A DNA stretch of 64,000 bases, taken from Mesobacillus persicus (GTDB lineage Bacteria; Bacillota; Bacilli; Bacillales; Cytobacillaceae). The notes beneath the pieces are model-generated. The model ran no database searches, was not told where the DNA came from, and saw nothing but the letters and a program-made list of their open reading frames with translations. Location of the stretch: positions 186,001-250,000 of the forward strand of contig NZ_FOBW01000005.1 in assembly GCF_900109925.1 (NCBI RefSeq), read 5' to 3'. Shown here piece by piece: positions 1 to 8,994 of the stretch; position 1 is the first letter of the stretch; the number at the start of each line of letters is the position of its first letter. The position numbers were made by a program, and so were the translations under genes.

Positions 1-2
1 TT

Positions 3-458
<456 letters not shown>

Positions 459-472
459 AAGGGGAGTACACC

Positions 473-1987
473 ATGACTTCTAAAACGATTCATTATCCTT
501 TATATAAAAAAGAAGATACCGATGCTTTTTTTGCTCTGTTTCAAAATAACTTAGCCAATTTTGTCGTGATTGCTGTCACCATGCTTGGAATGGGATTTCC
601 AGCAAGTATTGTATTTGGAAAGGTCATTCCTGGTGCTGCCGTTGCTGTCATGGCAGGGAACCTCTATTATGCTTATATGGCGAAGCAACTTGCCCATCGT
701 GAAGGCCGAACAGATGTAACAGCTCTATCATATGGAATCAGTACACCCGTCATGTTTGTCTTCCTATTCGGTGTTCTAGCTCCTGCCAATGCACTAACGG
801 GTGACCATGAACTCGCCTGGAAAATTGCGGTTGGTGCTGCCTTTTTAAGTGGACTTGTTGAAGTTCTAGTAAGCTTTAGTGGGAATTGGATTCGCGACCG
901 CCTTCCTCGAGCTGCTCTTCTAGGGGCAATTGCTGGTGTCGCTTTAACCTTTGTTGCGGGTGAAATGCTGTTTAATACATTTTCAATCCCAGTTGTCGGT
1001 CTCGTTTCTTTAGCCATTATTCTTATTGGAATCGTCGGTAAGCTTGCAATGCCATTTCGTATTCCTGCTTCCTTATTTGCTGTCGTCGCTGGGACGATCT
1101 TAGCCTTTACTCTAGGCTATCAGTCCCCCACAGCGATTCAAGAAGGCTTAGCGAATATTGGTTTTTATCCTATTCTACCAACCATTGCTCCTTTTGAAGG
1201 AATGACGTATTTGTTTGGTAGCCTCATCGGGATCCTAGCTGTCTTGATTCCGATTACTCTCTATAACGCAATTGAGACGATGAATAATGTTGATGCCATG
1301 TCTGCAGTTGGTGATTCGTATGATGTTCGAAAATGCCAAGCTGTTGACGGGGCAGGAACCATGATTGGAGCGCTTTTTGGTGGGTTGTTCCCAACAACCG
1401 TGTATATTGCAACGGTTGGTTCAAAACAAATGGGTGCGGGTCGTGGCTATAGTATTTTAAATGCGATTGTCTTTGGACTTGCTGCTATGTCAGGTGTCAT
1501 TGCTGCGATGGCAGCCATTATTCCACTAGCAGCCGTTGCTCCAATCCTTGTATTTGTTGGAATGTCTATGGTTGGTACCGCGTTCACGTCAAATGATAAA
1601 AAGTATTATCCTGCTGTTGCCATTGCCATGTTGCCATATCTCGCTAATTACGTCATGACGCGTTTTAATAATGCAGCAGGCGAGGTCGTCTCAAATATTT
1701 CTCTTGGAATTGTTCCATTAGGACAAGGTGCCTTGTTTACTGCTATTTTACTAGGTGCCATGACAGTAGCGATTATTGATCGCAACTTTAAACAGGCGAT
1801 TATTTTCTCACTTATTGCTTCATTATTATCATTCATCGGATTTATTCATGCACCAAAATTAGCGATAAATGCTGCACCTGATTACACAATCGGGTATCTA
1901 CTTGTAGCTGTGTTATTCGGTTATTATGCTTGGAAAGAAGCAAAGGCCAGTGGTCAGGTAGAAGTAAAGAGGAAAGCAGCGGCTTAA
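473..1987 (+). CDS. NCS2-family purine/xanthine permease
   Basis: Polytopic membrane transporter of 504 residues in the nucleobase:cation symporter-2 superfamily, probably importing xanthine, guanine or hypoxanthine by proton symport. It shows about 12 to 14 hydrophobic segments, an N-terminal NLANFVVIAVTMLGMG segment, and the central signature ETMNNVDAMSAVGDSYD followed by an acidic/polar GAGTMIGALFGG stretch, which resembles the AzgA/COG2252 side of the superfamily. A GGGGAG ribosome binding site precedes the ATG. It sits 14 nt after xpt, so its substrate is most likely the Xpt substrate. In B. subtilis the xpt partner is PbuX from another branch, so the exact specificity here is inferred from context only. 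Confidence 0.85.
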   Translation: MTSKTIHYPLYKKEDTDAFFALFQNNLANFVVIAVTMLGMGFPASIVFGKVIPGAAVAVMAGNLYYAYMAKQLAHREGRTDVTALSYGISTPVMFVFLFGVLAPANALTGDHELAWKIAVGAAFLSGLVEVLVSFSGNWIRDRLPRAALLGAIAGVALTFVAGEMLFNTFSIPVVGLVSLAIILIGIVGKLAMPFRIPASLFAVVAGTILAFTLGYQSPTAIQEGLANIGFYPILPTIAPFEGMTYLFGSLIGILAVLIPITLYNAIETMNNVDAMSAVGDSYDVRKCQAVDGAGTMIGALFGGLFPTTVYIATVGSKQMGAGRGYSILNAIVFGLAAMSGVIAAMAAIIPLAAVAPILVFVGMSMVGTAFTSNDKKYYPAVAIAMLPYLANYVMTRFNNAAGEVVSNISLGIVPLGQGALFTAILLGAMTVAIIDRNFKQAIIFSLIASLLSFIGFIHAPKLAINAAPDYTIGYLLVAVLFGYYAWKEAKASGQVEVKRKAAA

Positions 1988-1992
1988 TTGAA

Positions 1993-2019
1993 AGAGGAAC
2001 GCCGTAGTGGCGTTCCTTT
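1993..2019 (+). terminator. Intrinsic terminator of the xpt-permease operon
   Basis: The 8-bp stem GGAACGCC/GGCGTTCC with a 5-nt loop, extended by A-T pairs, is followed by a short T-rich tract, six bases after the permease stop codon. Confidence 0.8.
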
Positions 2020-2283
2020 CTTGTTATCAGTTGATTTGTAATAGAGATATTGGATGTGGCTTACATTACCACTTGCTGTTAGCTTTAGAAGAGCCTCAAC
2101 GATTTTCAAGAGGGAAAGTCCTGATCTTCCTTTTGTTTTCCAAGGAATTAAACTTTTGATCTTCGTAATCGGGCCAATTTATGAAATATTCTTTTCTATT
2201 GGGCAGAATGGTTGTACTACGCACAAATGGCACTGCTTTCTCTTCTATGTTCTTCAACATAACTGCCCGATAGTTGAAGATGT
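2020..2283. other. Stretch without a convincing gene
   Basis: A 77-codon frame on the + strand (2054-2287) and a 54-codon frame on the - strand (2096-2260) both lack a good ribosome binding site and show no recognisable family. They may be decayed sequence. Confidence 0.4.
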
Positions 2284-2559
2284 TTAATGATTTGAGGCAA
2301 AACCGAATTTAATTCCTTTTATCAACCAAACAATTGCTGTAACAGTTATTGGCAATGCTATGCACCAAGAACTTAAAGAAACAGAAGAATGATATAGCGC
2401 AGAAAAAATTATATCTGTAATCATTGTTAAAACGAGTGTTACTAATGGTGCTAACCACCATTTTTTTGTTTTAAAATATACAATAAGTGCTGGTACAATC
2501 GTGATGATAGGCACGATGATTAACTGCCATATAAAGCCGTCAATTACAAAGGCCCCCAT
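2284..2559 (-). CDS. Small membrane protein, DUF2651-like
   Basis: A 91-residue protein with three predicted membrane segments (about residues 8-28, 35-57 and 63-82) and a short cytosolic link containing KTKKWW. Length and pattern fit the small Bacillus membrane proteins of the YbeF/DUF2651 type, whose role is unknown. An AAGGAGGGG ribosome binding site lies 7 nt before the ATG, which supports a real gene. It is monocistronic. The family assignment rests on topology and a few conserved positions, so it is tentative. Confidence 0.6.
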   Translation of the reverse strand: MGAFVIDGFIWQLIIVPIITIVPALIVYFKTKKWWLAPLVTLVLTMITDIIFSALYHSSVSLSSWCIALPITVTAIVWLIKGIKFGFASNH

Positions 2560-3103
2560 ACAAAACCCCTCCTTAAAAAGATATATAACTTAATCCTAAC
2601 ATACATACTTCATGTGCTTTTTTGCTCAATACCTACAAAAGAAGTATTACCGTTGTTGTGGTAATCTGCCAGTTAGCTTAAGTGCATCGTTTCACAGACT
2701 CAATTGAAAATAATGCTAATGCTGCTCAGTATAAGTCTACTGCGCAGCATATGAATCAGGTGTCTTTCCTACTTCTTATTGAACATAAGCACCAATTCAA
2801 TAGAAAATGATTATATTTAATCTGTTGCTTACTTTAGCTGGTTTCTTGTTTTAATAAATTTTATACGAACCTATATGTATATCTAATAAAAGGACGGAAT
2901 CATTGTGATCCCATTCTTACCCTTTAGTTTATTTTCATTCGACAAATGACGGTATCCGAAGTAACCCAGCTTTAATTAGATTCCTATACTTCACTTGGCA
3001 CTTAATCGGCTCAATAAAAGTATATTTAACTTTTCACAATCCGAGAAATTTTTTTAATGTATGGCGAAACTCAAAAATGCCATCCCTAACAATTAAGGAT
3101 AGC
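2560..3103. other. Gene-free stretch of about 540 bp
   Basis: No open frame with a ribosome binding site was found. It contains one imperfect hairpin (2719-2750, arms ATGCTGCTCAGT and ACTGCGCAGCAT) without a T-run on either strand. The right end is downstream of the toxin gene. Confidence 0.5.
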
Positions 3104-3379
3104 TTAATAATTCTGACTAGAGTGCTTAAAGTATTCTATGAAGCACGTTTGTTTGTCATCAGAAAAGGAATAGTAAATAACAAATTTATCTACGAGAACT
3201 TTATGAGTTCCTTTCCATTCAGGTTTATCTACTCTTGTACTTGTACCAAGTGTTAATATTTTGTCTTCAATACGCTCTAATAAGTTTAGTTTATATTCAA
3301 TGGTCTCACTATAGGAAAAATGCTGACTTTTTATATTTTCAAATGATTCCTTTGTGTTTTCCAACCAAATGAACCTCAT
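3104..3379 (-). CDS. RelE/ParE-superfamily toxin
   Basis: A 91-residue basic protein with the compact alpha/beta pattern of RelE/YoeB/ParE toxins: a helical N-terminal half with ESFENIKSQ, then the strands GTHKVLVDKFVIYYSF and CFIEYFKHSS. Toxins of this fold cleave ribosome-bound mRNA or inhibit gyrase; which applies here cannot be told from sequence. Its ATG follows the stop codon of the antitoxin by one base (TAA T ATG), the usual translational coupling of type II modules. The C-terminal catalytic His/Tyr cluster is only partly recognisable, so function is inferred mainly from the fold-like pattern and the gene order. Confidence 0.65.
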   Translation of the reverse strand: MRFIWLENTKESFENIKSQHFSYSETIEYKLNLLERIEDKILTLGTSTRVDKPEWKGTHKVLVDKFVIYYSFSDDKQTCFIEYFKHSSQNY

Positions 3380-3380
3380 A

Positions 3381-3641
3381 TTATACTTGACCGCTCCGTA
3401 TCATTTCTCGCATTTCTTCCGAAGTAAAATAATTCCCTTGTTCTATATCCTGTTTAGCTTGTAACAATTTTCGTTTTAACTCTGGATCTCTTTCAACATC
3501 TTCAGCTACAGTAGTTTCAAACTCATCATTATTATCAATAGCCACAATTTTATACTTCCGTCCGTTTAATTCAAAGGACTGATCTTTTTCTTGAAAAATA
3601 TCTTCCAATACCTTTGCGGCTTGTGCATCCACCTTTTTCAT
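3381..3641 (-). CDS. Antitoxin of the RelE-like module
   Basis: An 86-residue acidic protein rich in Glu and Asp (VAEDVERDPELKRK, EEMREMIRSG), expected to bind the toxin encoded directly downstream and to repress their shared promoter. The N-terminal part (MKKVDAQAAKVLEDIFQ) and the central strand region FELNGRKYKIVAID may form the dimerising part, and the C-terminal acidic helices the toxin wrap. A GGGAGGCG ribosome binding site is present. I do not recognise the exact family; the call depends on gene order, overlap and composition. Confidence 0.6.
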   Translation of the reverse strand: MKKVDAQAAKVLEDIFQEKDQSFELNGRKYKIVAIDNNDEFETTVAEDVERDPELKRKLLQAKQDIEQGNYFTSEEMREMIRSGQV

Positions 3642-3891
3642 ACAATCGCCTCCCTACCTTAATTTTACCATTACTTCAATGATTTCATAATTAAATTTCA
3701 TTTCTAAACAAAGTGGAAAACCTTTAATTCAAAATTAGCTCCCGTTAATTTAAGTACAACTGTTCACATATTAATTTTAACGCAGGTTTCCTATTATTCT
3801 TTATATAAATATATATACAGGATCGCCACGATTAACAATCCTCTTGTTAACTTGGAATTAATGCTGCATCTTAATTTGAAAAAGATCCATC

Positions 3892-4167
3892 TTAGTTCAT
3901 TGTATTATTTATAAATTCTTTAACCAAAAGATTATAAATATCTGATTGGTCAATATTTGCTGTATGCCCCGCATTTGGAATTAACCCAATTTCAATATCT
4001 TTATTTTTCCCTTTTATGTAGGTAGCCGCCTCAACCTCGTGAAAATCTTTACTACCGTTTAACACTAATGTTGGAACTGTTAAATTTTCCAAATTTGTAT
4101 CTGTAATTGAGGGGTAATCAAATAGGTCATTATTTTCTTCTAAAGATGATATTTGATTTGAAAAGAG
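3892..4167 (-). pseudogene. Alpha/beta-hydrolase, C-terminal remnant
   Basis: The frame encodes the last part of an alpha/beta hydrolase: VPTLVLNGSKDFHEV (strand with the acid region) and GLIPNAGHTANIDQ carrying the catalytic His, ending with a C-terminal helix. The frame stays open upstream of the TTG at 4092 to about 4167, where a stop ends it. The nucleophile elbow and the N-terminal two thirds are missing. Immediately upstream (4173-4190) lies a scrap of the main hairpin repeat (GACCCCAAAATTA), so the gene seems to have been cut at a repeat. Probably not functional. Confidence 0.7.
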
Positions 4168-4404
4168 TTAAATTAGACCCCAAAATTAGAAATCAAGACG
4201 ACAAATTAATCAATAGTATCATTGTACTGTGCAGTAAGATACATATATAAATGATAGCTCATGTTCAACTAAGTCAATTTCCTTAAATCTTTACCTACTC
4301 CCTCAACCACATTTCCCCCTTCTCTTATGTTTTTGCTATACTTTTAGTGAAAGTGTAGGTGTCTACGTTGTTTAAGATATTATTAATTGAAGGTGATGTT
4401 ACTC

Positions 4405-4440
4405 TATTTAAAAGAAGCTTCCCATTGCTGGGAAGCTCTT
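4405..4440 (-). terminator. Terminator of cadCA
   Basis: Read on the - strand, GAGCTTCCCA and TGGGAAGCTTC pair around a 4-nt loop and are followed by TTTT, directly after the cadA stop codon. Confidence 0.8.
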
Positions 4441-4442
4441 GG

Positions 4443-6566
4443 TTATTTATCTTTCACTCGGAGAAGTCGTAAGCTGTTTAAGGTAACAAGTAATGTTGCG
4501 CCCATATCCGCAAAGATTGCAATCCAGAGAGTAAGCCAACCTGGAATAACGAGCAACAATGCGATGAGCTTTATCCCTATTGAGAAAGCGATATTTTGCT
4601 TAATGATGGCTAATGCTTTTCTACTTAGTTTCACCGTAAAAGGAAGCTTCCCTAAGTCATCGGCCATTAGGGCGATATCAGCTGTTTCTAAAGCTGTATC
4701 TGTCCCAGCACCACCCATTGCCACTCCTACTGTTGAGGCAGCAAGTGCAGGAGCATCGTTTACGCCATCACCAATCATGGAAACACGGTCAAATTCTTTT
4801 CTAAGGTCTTTGATATAGTTGAGTTTATCATGCGGTAACAGCTCTGCTTTAATATCGGTAACGCCAACTTGTTTACCAATGGCATGTGCAGTCCTTGAGT
4901 TATCACCCGTTAACATGATTGTTTTTTCGATCCCTAAAGAGTGCAGGCTTTCAATTACTTTCTGACTGTTTTCTCGTACTTCATCGGCAACAGCGACTAA
5001 TGCCATAATTCCCTTTGATGTTCCAGCAACCATCACTGTTTTCCCTTGGTTTTGTAGCGTTTCAATTTTTTCTTTTACATAGGGGGTTATCCCGTTCGGA
5101 AGGATTTCTTCAAATAAGTTCGGGCTTCCTACATAATAAGTCTCGCCTTGAATCTTTCCTTTGATGCCCTTCCCCGTGATTGAAGTAAAGTCACTGATCT
5201 CAACCTTTTGATAATCTAAGTTTTTTTCTTCTGCTTTCTTCATGATGGCTGAAGCCAATGGGTGTTGTGATCCATTTTCTAGAGCCGCAATCATTTTGAA
5301 CAGTTCGTCTGTAGCTCCATTTTGGGGCAGATAATCGGTGACAACAGGAACTCCCTTTGTTAAGGTTCCTGTTTTATCAAAAGCAATGGCTTTGATGGAG
5401 CCCATTTCTTCGAGATAGATTCCACCTTTGATCAAGACACCGTTCTTGGCCGCATTCCCAATGGCCGTCACAATCGATACTGGTGTTGAGACAACGAGCG
5501 CGCAAGGACATCCAACCACTAATACCGCTAATCCTTGATAAATCCAAGTGTTCCAATCGGCTCCGAACAACGGAGGAACCACAGCCACTCCTAAAGCAAT
5601 GAGCATAATGAGCGGAGTATAATACTTTGCGAATTTATCCACAAACGCTTGAGAAGGAGCTCGTTCTGCTTGAGCTTCTTCAACCAAATGGATAATTTTC
5701 GCAATCGTAGTGTCATCCACGTGTTTGGTTACTTTAACTTCGAGCAGTCCTTCTTCATTCAGAGTACCGGCGAATACCTCATCATTTATTGCTTTGGCTA
5801 AAGGTACAGACTCTCCAGTAATGGCTGCTTGGTTGACCGCTGAATTTCCTTTTACAACCATTCCATCCAAGGCAATTTTTTGCCCGGGTTTGACAATCAT
5901 GATGTCCCCAATCTCAACCTCATCCACTGGGATCAACATTTCTTGATTTCCCTTGCGAATCAGTGCTTCGTTTGGCGCAATGTCCATTAATGAACGGATC
6001 GATTGTCGGGCTTTGTCCATTGAATAGGTTTCAAGCGCTTCACTGATGGCAAATAAAATAACGACGGTCGCTCCTTCTCCCCATTCACCAATAAAAGCTG
6101 CACCGATGACGGCAATCGTCATCAACGTTTTCATATCGAACTGGAAGCGCAAGAGGTTTTTTAACCCAGTGATAAAGAGTCGGTACCCTCCAATTAGAAT
6201 TGAAGCGGCATAGGCTAAAACAGAAGTGAGCGTTCCTTCTCCATCTAAATGTCCTGAGTACCATCCAATTAAAAGGAAGATAAACGAAGCAATGACGGTT
6301 GAGTGTTTCTTCCAGAATGGTTCCTTCACTTCATCAAATCTTTCTTTTTCAGGAATGACCTTTAAATTTTCAAAAGCTCCCGCTTTCTCCAGATCCTTAA
6401 TGGTTGTATTTCCATATACCGTTAGCTTGGAAGCTCCAAAATTGACACTTGCATCTGAAACACCATCCAGGTGTTTTACGTTCTTTTCGAACTTAGAAGC
6501 ACAGCCTGTTCAAGAGAACCCTTGAACTCGGTAGACGTTCTTTTCTTGTTCTAGTGCTTTATCCAC
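4443..6566 (-). CDS. cadA: Cd/Zn/Pb-exporting P1B-type ATPase with an in-frame TGA in the metal-binding domain
   Basis: Heavy-metal efflux pump of the inner membrane. From a GTG at 6566 (ribosome binding site GGAGGTGG, 6 to 7 nt upstream, overlapping the cadC stop) the frame is 708 codons, the normal CadA length. The catalytic core is intact: TGES near residue 250, the metal-channel CPC near 353, DKTGT with phosphorylated Asp near 397, a GSQHP motif and [10 protein letters not shown]. The N-terminal HMA domain is also intact except that codon 19, the first Cys of the expected CxxC, is TGA (6510-6512): it reads GFS-stop-TGCASKF. Downstream of it there is no other lesion. Translation could restart at a GTG at 6329, giving a 628-residue pump without the HMA domain. 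A nonsense change, a sequence error or selenocysteine are alternatives. Confidence 0.85.
6510..6512 (-). other. In-frame TGA at the first Cys of the CadA CxxC motif
   Basis: The codons around it read TTC TCT TGA ACA GGC TGT GCT, where related pumps have Cys-x-x-Cys. Nineteen bases downstream the mRNA can form GTTC-GAAAA-GAAC, a 4-bp stem whose loop begins with G at +22. This formally fits the loose published description of bacterial SECIS elements but is a weak hairpin. Confidence 0.9.
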
Positions 6567-6927
6567 GAGATGCCACCTCCTTTTGATGCGCAAAGGCGAT
6601 GTGAATCAATTGTTTTACATGATCATCATCTAGGGAGTAAAAAACCAACTTCCCTTCTTTTCGGTACTTGGCTAATCCCATGTTTCGAAGAAGCCTTAAA
6701 TGATGGGAAGAAGTTGCGGTTGAACACCCGACGATATTTGCAACGTCGCATACACATAATTCCCCTTCAAGACTTAGTGAGTAAGCAATCTTTATTCTAG
6801 TTTCATCCGATAATGCTTTAAAAATTTTCGAAACTTCTGCAGGATTTTGTTGAGAAATCTCCTGCTTTAGTCGGTTTACTTTAGGTTCATCGAAACAGGT
6901 AATTTCACAAACATCATTGTTCTTCAA
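6559..6927 (-). CDS. cadC: ArsR/SmtB-family metal-responsive repressor
   Basis: Winged-helix repressor released from DNA by Cd, Pb or Zn, controlling the cadCA operon. A TTG start at 6927 with the ribosome binding site GAGGCGGG gives 122 residues and an N-terminus (KNNDVCEITCFDEPKVNRLK) that aligns with CadC of plasmid pI258. The metal ligands Cys in VCEITC and the pair in ELCVCDVA are present, followed by the recognition helix region STATSSHHLRLLRNMGL and the wing YRKEGKLVFYSL. A longer frame from 6984 would run over the promoter and is rejected. It overlaps cadA by 8 nt. Confidence 0.93.
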   Translation of the reverse strand: MKNNDVCEITCFDEPKVNRLKQEISQQNPAEVSKIFKALSDETRIKIAYSLSLEGELCVCDVANIVGCSTATSSHHLRLLRNMGLAKYRKEGKLVFYSLDDDHVKQLIHIAFAHQKEVASRG

Positions 6928-6963
6928 TGTATCCCGCCTCACTCTAATACTCATTTGATTATT

Positions 6964-7004
6964 AGTATATGCAATATCACTCAAACAGTCAAAGGATCAT
7001 TTGA
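6964..7004 (-). promoter_or_regulatory. cadCA promoter and CadC-type operator
   Basis: On the - strand, TTGACT (6987-6992) and TATACT (6964-6969) are separated by exactly 17 bp. The imperfect dyad TCAAATGATCCTTTGA (6989-7004) overlaps the -35 box and resembles the CadC operator of pI258. Confidence 0.85.
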
Positions 7005-7110
7005 ATATTCACATGATTTTTGCCAATTGATTTTTATTGTTGCCTTTCCCAAAGCAATTATTGACCAAAGTGTAGGAAATGTTAATGAAGTTGCTAACTT
7101 CTTATAAAAA

Positions 7111-7138
7111 GAAAAAAGAATGGAAGTCCATTCTTTTC
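7111..7138 (-). terminator. Terminator behind the YtkA-like remnant
   Basis: On the - strand AAAAGAATGG and CCATTCTTTT form a 10-bp stem followed by a long T-rich run. It is the preserved end of a gene that is otherwise lost. Confidence 0.75.
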
Positions 7139-7159
7139 AAGCTGATCATTTATTGATAT

Positions 7160-7242
7160 TTATTCACTTACCTCTAGTTGAACTTTTGGCATATTGTGCA
7201 TCTCTCTAGCCGTGACATGTGCAATTACATGATAATGGCCCC
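7160..7242 (-). pseudogene. C-terminal scrap of a YtkA/FixH-like protein
   Basis: The frame GHYHVIAHVTAREMHNMP, then KVQLEVSE and a stop, resembles the C-terminus of YtkA/FixH-like exported proteins. Upstream the frame runs straight into the repeat at 7248, so the 5' part of the gene has been removed. Its terminator survives at 7111-7138. Confidence 0.5.
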
Positions 7243-7247
7243 TAAAA

Positions 7248-7317
7248 GGGGTCAGTCCCCCACTGAAGTAAAGCTTTACTCCACCGGGGGACTGACCCCA
7301 AAATTGACCCCAAAATT
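7248..7317 (+). repeat. Main hairpin repeat, copy 1
   Basis: Arms GGGGTCAGTCCCC and GGGGGACTGACCCC around the core CACTGAAGTAAAGCTTTACT, with a second partial tail GACCCCAAAATT. It separates two gene remnants. Confidence 0.9.
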
Positions 7318-7319
7318 AA

Positions 7320-7394
7320 TCCATTGAAGAAATTGAAGAAGGAGTTAGATTACTTGCTTGCTGTCTGCTAAGAATAGCAGAACCCCTCTCTTGA
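7320..7394 (+). pseudogene. Possible C-terminal gene scrap
   Basis: A short frame SIEEIEEGVRLLACCLLRIA followed by a stop resembles the end of PLP-dependent aminotransferase or MocR-type proteins. It starts inside the tail of the neighbouring repeat, so the upstream part is missing. Weak evidence. Confidence 0.25.
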
Positions 7395-7469
7395 TAATCA
7401 ATAAAACTTACATAAGGTCCTTTTTACGTCCCAGGGGAATATACATGTAAAAATCATTTTATATGGGGG

Positions 7470-8633
7470 ATGTTTGAGTTGCAAGGCAGGGTAAGTTTAA
7501 GCGTTGGTTGCATAACTTTGTTTCTCATGGGTACTGACTTATTTGTGGTGTCCCCGTTATTACCGTTCATTTCAAAAGCCTATCATGTTAATCCAGCGAT
7601 GGCTGGATGGATGGTCACTGTTTTTGCGGTTACATATGCTTTTTCGGCTCCTTTTTTTGGGTGGCTTTCAGATAAAAAGGGACGGAGAGCATTTATTACG
7701 TTTGGCTTATTGCTATTCACTATTTCTAATGCACTAACTGCTTTTGCTCCTTCATTTTTATGGCTAATTATTAGCCGTATTTTAGCTGGTTTGTCCGTTG
7801 CTTCAATCACTCCTTTGATCTACGCAGTCATTGGAGATATCGCGCCACCAGATCGAAGAGGAACATGGCTTTCGATTGTTGTCTCAGGACACTTAACGGC
7901 TCTTTGGGCAGGAGCTCCATTCGGTACGTTACTAGAGCATTTTCTAGGTTGGCGTTCAGTTTTTGTTGTAATGGCTATCATAGGAGCCATATTGGCGGTA
8001 GTGAATTTCAAAACGTGGAAATCTATTCCTATAGGTGATACAACAACAAAGCGATTAGAAGGAAATATTCTAAGAATACTTGGTTCCGTAAGTGTTACAA
8101 CCCTTTGGGCGATTTCAATGTATGCCCTTTATGTTTATTTAGGCGCAGCTCTTTACTCCGAAAATAGATTCTCCTCTTCAGAAATCGCATTGGCTGTTAC
8201 TTTTTATGGTGTCGGTGCGGTTTTAGGGAGTCTTTCCAGTGGACAATTAACAGATAAATTCGGAGAGAGGGAGATTTCGAAGACTACTCTAATTTTCTTA
8301 ACTTTATCACTCATTTGTTTAGGTGTATTTTTTTCATCTGCTGATTGGATTTATTTTTTTCTGTTTATATGGGCTTTGGTTGGATACGCAGGATTTACAT
8401 CATACCAAGCACGATTAGCAGTGGAATACCCAAGAGAACGAGGAATTGTTATGGCATGGAATAATACCGCTCTATATATTGGAATCACCATTGGCTCAAT
8501 GATTGGAGGTTATGTCATATCTATTTGGGGATATTCTCTACTCCCATATGTTTGTAGCATTGCAGCCATCGCCAGCTTTGTGCTTAGTACTAAAAAGGTA
8601 GAAAAACCAAAAAATAATCGACTTTTTCAGTAG
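7470..8633 (+). CDS. MFS transporter, drug:proton antiporter (DHA1) type
   Basis: A 387-residue permease with 12 predicted membrane helices and the MFS signature GWLSDKKGRRAF between helices 2 and 3. The motif APPDRRGTWLSIV after helix 4 and the second-half loop QLTDKFGEREISK are also typical. It resembles arabinose-efflux/multidrug permeases of Bacillus, so export of a small molecule is likely; the substrate is unknown. The ATG at 7470 directly follows GGGGG, leaving little room for a ribosome binding site. A TTG at 7479 with the same G-rich site upstream may be the true start. It stands alone between repeats, with its own terminator downstream. Confidence 0.88.
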   Translation: MFELQGRVSLSVGCITLFLMGTDLFVVSPLLPFISKAYHVNPAMAGWMVTVFAVTYAFSAPFFGWLSDKKGRRAFITFGLLLFTISNALTAFAPSFLWLIISRILAGLSVASITPLIYAVIGDIAPPDRRGTWLSIVVSGHLTALWAGAPFGTLLEHFLGWRSVFVVMAIIGAILAVVNFKTWKSIPIGDTTTKRLEGNILRILGSVSVTTLWAISMYALYVYLGAALYSENRFSSSEIALAVTFYGVGAVLGSLSSGQLTDKFGEREISKTTLIFLTLSLICLGVFFSSADWIYFFLFIWALVGYAGFTSYQARLAVEYPRERGIVMAWNNTALYIGITIGSMIGGYVISIWGYSLLPYVCSIAAIASFVLSTKKVEKPKNNRLFQ

Positions 8634-8735
8634 GAGGTCTAACCTGTCACAATCCTTAAATAAGAACCTAATCGTTCACCCCTGAAGAACCTTGTTTCAT
8701 TGTCACGGTTCACAAACCTAGCACTAAAATCTATG

Positions 8736-8772
8736 AAAAGAAGCAATGGGCTACGTCCCCATTGCTTCTTTT
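8736..8772 (+). terminator. Terminator downstream of the MFS gene
   Basis: The 15-bp stem AAAAGAAGCAATGGG / CCCATTGCTTCTTTT is followed by TGTT. It lies 100 bp after the stop and is symmetrical enough to act in both directions. Confidence 0.7.
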
Positions 8773-8817
8773 GTTCGTACATCAACTATCATTGAAAACC
8801 CAATTTATAGGGAAAAA

Positions 8818-8868
8818 GGGGGCAGACCCCCACCGAAGTAACGCTTTACTCCACCGGGGGAATGACCC
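8818..8868 (+). repeat. Main hairpin repeat, copy 2
   Basis: Arms GGGGGCAGACCCCC and CCGGGGGAATGACCC around ACCGAAGTAACGCTTTACT, in the same orientation as copy 1. Confidence 0.88.
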
Positions 8869-8994
8869 TAGCACGTCGTTGTAACAAAATGAAAAAAAAC
8901 CTTAGTCAATTAATATATTGCACTTTACTAAGATGACACTTAATATTGTATTGACTAACTATAATTTAGAACCATCTAGAAAGAAGGTAACTCA

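Noticed and set aside
673-1017. 114-codon frame antisense to the purine permease
   Set aside because: Shadow of the permease; low-complexity, basic residues and no ribosome binding site.
2719-2750. Hairpin as terminator or small RNA
   Set aside because: No T-run on either strand and no gene ending nearby in the correct direction.
4387-4818. 143-codon frame over the cadA 3' end
   Set aside because: Antisense shadow of the ATPase; the cadA frame has all catalytic motifs.
6480-6512. Proof of selenocysteine from the hairpin after the TGA
   Set aside because: The stem is only 4 bp and a stronger hairpin (AAACACC/GGTGTTT) lies too far downstream; without sel genes it stays a hypothesis.
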